Position numbers and translations under genes: made by a program. Source: Lachnospiraceae bacterium (GTDB lineage Bacteria; Bacillota; Clostridia; Lachnospirales; Lachnospiraceae). From it: 16,958 nt of DNA. The stretch spans positions 1 to 16,958 of the forward strand of contig SFEV01000053.1 in NCBI GenBank assembly GCA_004557975.1, given 5' to 3'. The notes beneath the pieces were generated by a model. That model saw nothing but the letters and a program-made list of their open reading frames with translations. It was not told where the DNA came from and ran no database searches. This document shows positions 14,776-16,958 of the stretch, one piece after another (position 1 is the stretch's first letter; each line of letters opens with the position of its first letter).

Positions 14776-14804
14776 TTGACATTGAATCAAAAAAAACTTA
14801 TCAT
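14776..14804 (+). promoter_or_regulatory. Near-consensus promoter of the GntR/LysR pair
   Basis: A perfect TTGACA (14776-14781) and TATCAT (14799-14804) are 17 bp apart. Transcription would start near 14811. That leaves 14 bases before ATG 14825, which has no ribosome binding site, and 38 bases before ATG 14849, which has GGAG at 14834-14837. This supports 14849 as the translation start. Confidence 0.78.
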
Positions 14805-14848
14805 AAAAAGCAAGAATTATAACTATGGGAAACGGAGCAAATCATATA

Positions 14849-15546
14849 ATGAATTTGTTATCAGAAGAAAAAAGCCTTCCACAAAAAATATCAGAGGATA
14901 TTATTACATTTATTTTAGAAGAAAATTTAAAGCCAGGAGATAAATTACCGAATGAAACCATTCTTTCTGAGCGTCTGAATGCAGGAAGAAGTTCTGTCCG
15001 GGAAGCCATGAAGCTTCTCGCATCCCGAAATATTGTTACGATCCGACAGGGCTCTGGTACCTATATCTCATCTTCCCCCGGAATGGTGGATGACCCACTG
15101 GGCTTTACCTTTATCGGCAATAAGCAAAAGCTGATCAATGACCTTCTGGAAGTGCGCTTTCTCCTTGAGCCCCCTATTGCTGCCATGGCAGCCACACGCG
15201 CCGATAAAAAAGACATAAAAAAATCACCACACTTTGCGATGAAGTTGAAGACTTATTAAGAAAACATGAAGACCATACACAAAAGGATATAGATTTTCAT
15301 GCAGCCATTGCCTTGAGCAGCAAAAACGTTGTAGTTCCAAGACTGGTTCCTGTGATCAACAGCTCGATTCCTCTTTTGGTAGAGACCACCAGAGGAACAC
15401 TGCTGGAAGAAACCATCGAGATCCACCGTGAGATTGCGGATGCCATTGCTGCCCATGAACCGCTCCGCGCACAGGATGCCATGTATCTGCATCTGGTTTA
15501 TAGCCGTAAGCGGATTCAGATGACAGGAAAAGGAGATTTCACATGA
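14849..15546 (+). pseudogene. GntR/FadR-type regulator with a -1 frameshift at an A7 run
   Basis: The amino half is a GntR winged helix (KISEDIITFI, LKPGDKLPNE, then GRSSVREAMKLL and the wing RQGSGTYI). It runs into an FCD ligand domain (DLLEVRFLLEP). The zero frame stops at 15259 after 136 residues. Moving to the -1 frame at the A7 run (15217-15223) continues the FCD domain (ITTLCDEVEDLL, DIDFHAAIA with likely metal-binding D and H, more histidines in EIHREIADAI and YLHL) to a stop at 15546, giving 232 residues, the normal FadR length. The run is phased as A-AAA-AAA, a classical slippery heptamer, so the shift could be a mutation, a sequencing error or recoding. The restored frame overlaps lysR by ATGA, suggesting the second half was recently or still is translated. 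Confidence 0.8.
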
Positions 15547-16457
15547 CATTACAGCAAATAAAATATTTTATCAATGTAGCTGAGTCCGGCTCTATCAGCG
15601 AAGCAGCTAAACGCTTGTTTACAGCTCAGTCAAGTATTTCCAGCGCTGTTAAGGAAATAGAAAATACATATGGAATTACTGCATTTATAAGAGAAAGCAC
15701 AGGTGTGCGTCTAACCAGAAGCGGCGAGGAACTTTTGATAGAATTTAAGGGAATTTTAAGCCGTCTTGACTATCTGGATGAAAAATTTAATGGTTCTCCA
15801 AAACGGCCTTTAGGTCTGTCTGTTTCTGCCCAGCACCATATTTGTGGCATGGCCTCTTTTGTTTCGATCATCAACAGATTAAATGAAAACTATGGTTCTT
15901 ATCACTGCGGCTTTTATGAATGCCGTACATCTGAAGTACTGGATCGTGTAGAACGGGGACTTGACGATTTGGGAATTATTTTTTTCACAGAACACAGCAA
16001 GGGACAGATGATCCAGGAATTAAGAAATCGTGGTATTATTTTTAATCACATTGTTTATCAGACAGCTCACGCTTACCTGTGCCAAAATCATCCACTTGCC
16101 AATAACACAGAAATTAATATTGAAGAAATAATACAATACCCTTTTATTTCTTATGATCGTTCACCTGACACCAATCCTGCTTATACCGATCTTATCATTC
16201 CTAATTATCAGGTAAAAAAAATAATCCATGTTTCCGACCGGGCTGCATCTTATTCTGCTATGCGTTATTGCCATGGATTTGCTATTGGAAGTGGCTACAG
16301 ATCTTTTGATGATCATTACAGTGACATTATTTCTCTTCCTGTCAAAAATGGAATCCGCCTTGAAATAGGATGGATTTTCCGGCAGAAACATACTCTTTCT
16401 GATACAGCTAGCCAGTTTGTAGAACTTTTAATGCAGAATGAAGCGATTTCTCTGTAA
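15543..16457 (+). CDS. LysR family transcriptional regulator
   Basis: The 304-residue product is a LysR-type regulator. It has an N-terminal winged helix (MTLQQIKYFINVAESGSISE, then AAKRLFTAQSSISSAVKEIE) and a C-terminal LysR substrate-binding domain. Length is normal. AAGGAGA about 8 bases upstream and the ATGA overlap with the frameshifted GntR gene indicate that both regulators come from one transcript with coupled translation. Codons are richer in A and T than in the peptide operon. A terminator follows directly, and the next gene has its own promoter, so the DUF3100-like gene is a natural candidate target; this is inferred from position only. The ligand is unknown. Confidence 0.93.
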   Translation: MTLQQIKYFINVAESGSISEAAKRLFTAQSSISSAVKEIENTYGITAFIRESTGVRLTRSGEELLIEFKGILSRLDYLDEKFNGSPKRPLGLSVSAQHHICGMASFVSIINRLNENYGSYHCGFYECRTSEVLDRVERGLDDLGIIFFTEHSKGQMIQELRNRGIIFNHIVYQTAHAYLCQNHPLANNTEINIEEIIQYPFISYDRSPDTNPAYTDLIIPNYQVKKIIHVSDRAASYSAMRYCHGFAIGSGYRSFDDHYSDIISLPVKNGIRLEIGWIFRQKHTLSDTASQFVELLMQNEAISL

Positions 16458-16479
16458 AATACCTTTCTTGATATAGCGA

Positions 16480-16507
16480 AAAAAGCGATGGTTTCCCATC
16501 GCTTTTT
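16480..16507 (+). terminator. Intrinsic terminator after lysR
   Basis: AAAAAGCGATGG (16480-16491) pairs with CCATCGCTTTTT (16496-16507) around the loop TTTC. The T-run and the mirrored A-run make it usable from both strands. It begins 22 bases after the lysR stop. Confidence 0.9.
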
Positions 16508-16513
16508 GTTATG

Positions 16514-16542
16514 TTCGCAGAAATTACCTCTTATGCTATACT
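16514..16542 (+). promoter_or_regulatory. Extended -10 promoter of the DUF3100-like gene
   Basis: TGCTATACT gives an extended -10 (TATACT, 16537-16542). The box 17 bp upstream is TTCGCA (16514-16519), which matches the -35 consensus at four of six positions. The weak -35 would suit an activator such as the neighbouring LysR protein. Start of transcription is expected near 16549, 47 bases before the ATG. Confidence 0.6.
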
Positions 16543-16595
16543 TACTACATGAATCACTGCGCACCTGTGCAGAAAAAAAGAAAGGAGTATCTTAT

Positions 16596-16958
16596 ATGGA
16601 AAAACTAAAGATTGTCATTAAAAAGTACTGGAAAATTTACCTTGCCGCTCTGGTCATTTCCGTAATCTGCGATTTGATCGGAACACTCAAACTCAACATT
16701 GGCATTGGTACACTTACTCTGTTTCCAATGGTATTTGCCGTCATATTCGGAGGGCTTTTAGGACCGGATATTTTTAAATTATTCAAAAGTGATGAATGTA
16801 AAATAGGCGGAAGTCTGGTTCTTGTGGTTTTGGCACCTTTTATGGCAAAAATGGGTATTTCTTCCGGTGCAAACCTTGCGAAACTGGTTTCAGTCGGACC
16901 TGCATTGCTTCTTCAGGAATTCGGGAATCTTGGCACAATCCTTTTATCTATGCCGCTT
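16596..16958 (+). CDS. Membrane protein resembling DUF3100 family, 3' end outside window
   Basis: ATG 16596 has AAAGGAG 8 bases upstream, and the frame stays open for 121 codons to the window edge. After a basic amino end (MEKLKIVIKKYWK) come hydrophobic segments at about residues 14-28, 36-54, 71-85 and 99-121, with short loops such as GGLLGPDIFKLF and KMGISSGANL. The pattern (IGIGTLTLFPMVFAVIFGG) reminds me of the DUF3100 family of multi-pass membrane proteins, whose function is not established. It lies downstream of a LysR gene with its own promoter. Transport of a small metabolite is possible but not shown. Confidence 0.75.
   Translation, partial: MEKLKIVIKKYWKIYLAALVISVICDLIGTLKLNIGIGTLTLFPMVFAVIFGGLLGPDIFKLFKSDECKIGGSLVLVVLAPFMAKMGISSGANLAKLVSVGPALLLQEFGNLGTILLSMPL

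Larger units (their letters stand above)
14545..14848. other. AT-rich regulatory region ahead of the GntR/LysR pair
   Basis: No gene is seen in this very AT-rich stretch. It contains three identical 11-bp direct repeats, a near-consensus promoter (both listed separately), and a short partial echo of the repeat at 14707 (AATTCACTAA). ATTTACCA occurs at 14573 and 14692. Base composition differs sharply from the peptide operon upstream. Confidence 0.6.

Noticed and set aside
14825..14848. ATG 14825 as the start of the GntR gene
   Set aside because: It has no ribosome binding site and lies only 14 bases after the predicted transcription start; ATG 14849 has GGAG upstream and begins where family similarity begins.
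16557..16572. Small GCAC/GTGC hairpin in the leader of the DUF3100-like gene
   Set aside because: It has only four sure base pairs and a two-base loop; too weak to call a regulatory element.

Overview
The window looks like a chromosomal segment of a Gram-positive anaerobe of the class Clostridia, most likely Lachnospiraceae. This is an inference from gene content: a sugar-type binding lipoprotein paired with a large hybrid histidine kinase, a Dpp/Opp peptide transporter, a GH3 fragment, strong GGAGG-type ribosome binding sites and sigma-A-like promoters. No rRNA, tRNA, CRISPR array, transposase or phage gene was seen. The first nine bases match the 3' end of an Illumina adapter and the last gene runs off the end, so the window may be a whole contig.

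Layout. (1) 132-4765: a two-gene signalling unit, a family 1-type solute-binding lipoprotein overlapping by 4 bp a hybrid sensor kinase with two receiver domains. No permease lies beside it, so the lipoprotein is probably a sensory partner. (2) 4766-5272: a non-coding stretch with hairpins and a strong extended -10 promoter followed by a leader with a terminator-like hairpin. (3) 5273-13053: a peptide scavenging operon: M42 aminopeptidase, binuclear amidohydrolase, SBP_bac_5 peptide-binding protein, a folded intercistronic RNA with an intrinsic terminator, then two permeases and two ATPases (Dpp/Opp B, C, D, F). Peptides would be imported by the ABC transporter and cut in the cytoplasm by the two hydrolases. 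(4) 13054-14498: a promoter directly followed by a terminator, then a secreted alpha/beta-hydrolase esterase with a 13-residue acidic tandem repeat, broken at about 14200 and joined out of frame to the 3' end of a GH3 glycosidase gene. (5) 14505-14848: a 19-bp palindrome and an AT-rich regulatory region with three identical 11-bp direct repeats spaced 31 and 63 bp apart. (6) 14849-16958: an AT-richer regulator pair, a FadR-type GntR gene with a -1 frameshift at a seven-A run and a LysR gene overlapping it by 4 bp, then a terminator, a promoter and the start of a DUF3100-like membrane protein.

No wholly unknown system was recognised. The points most worth a second look are the helically phased repeats ahead of the GntR/LysR pair, the in-phase slippery heptamer in the GntR gene, the esterase/GH3 fusion junction, and the promoter-terminator leader of the esterase gene.
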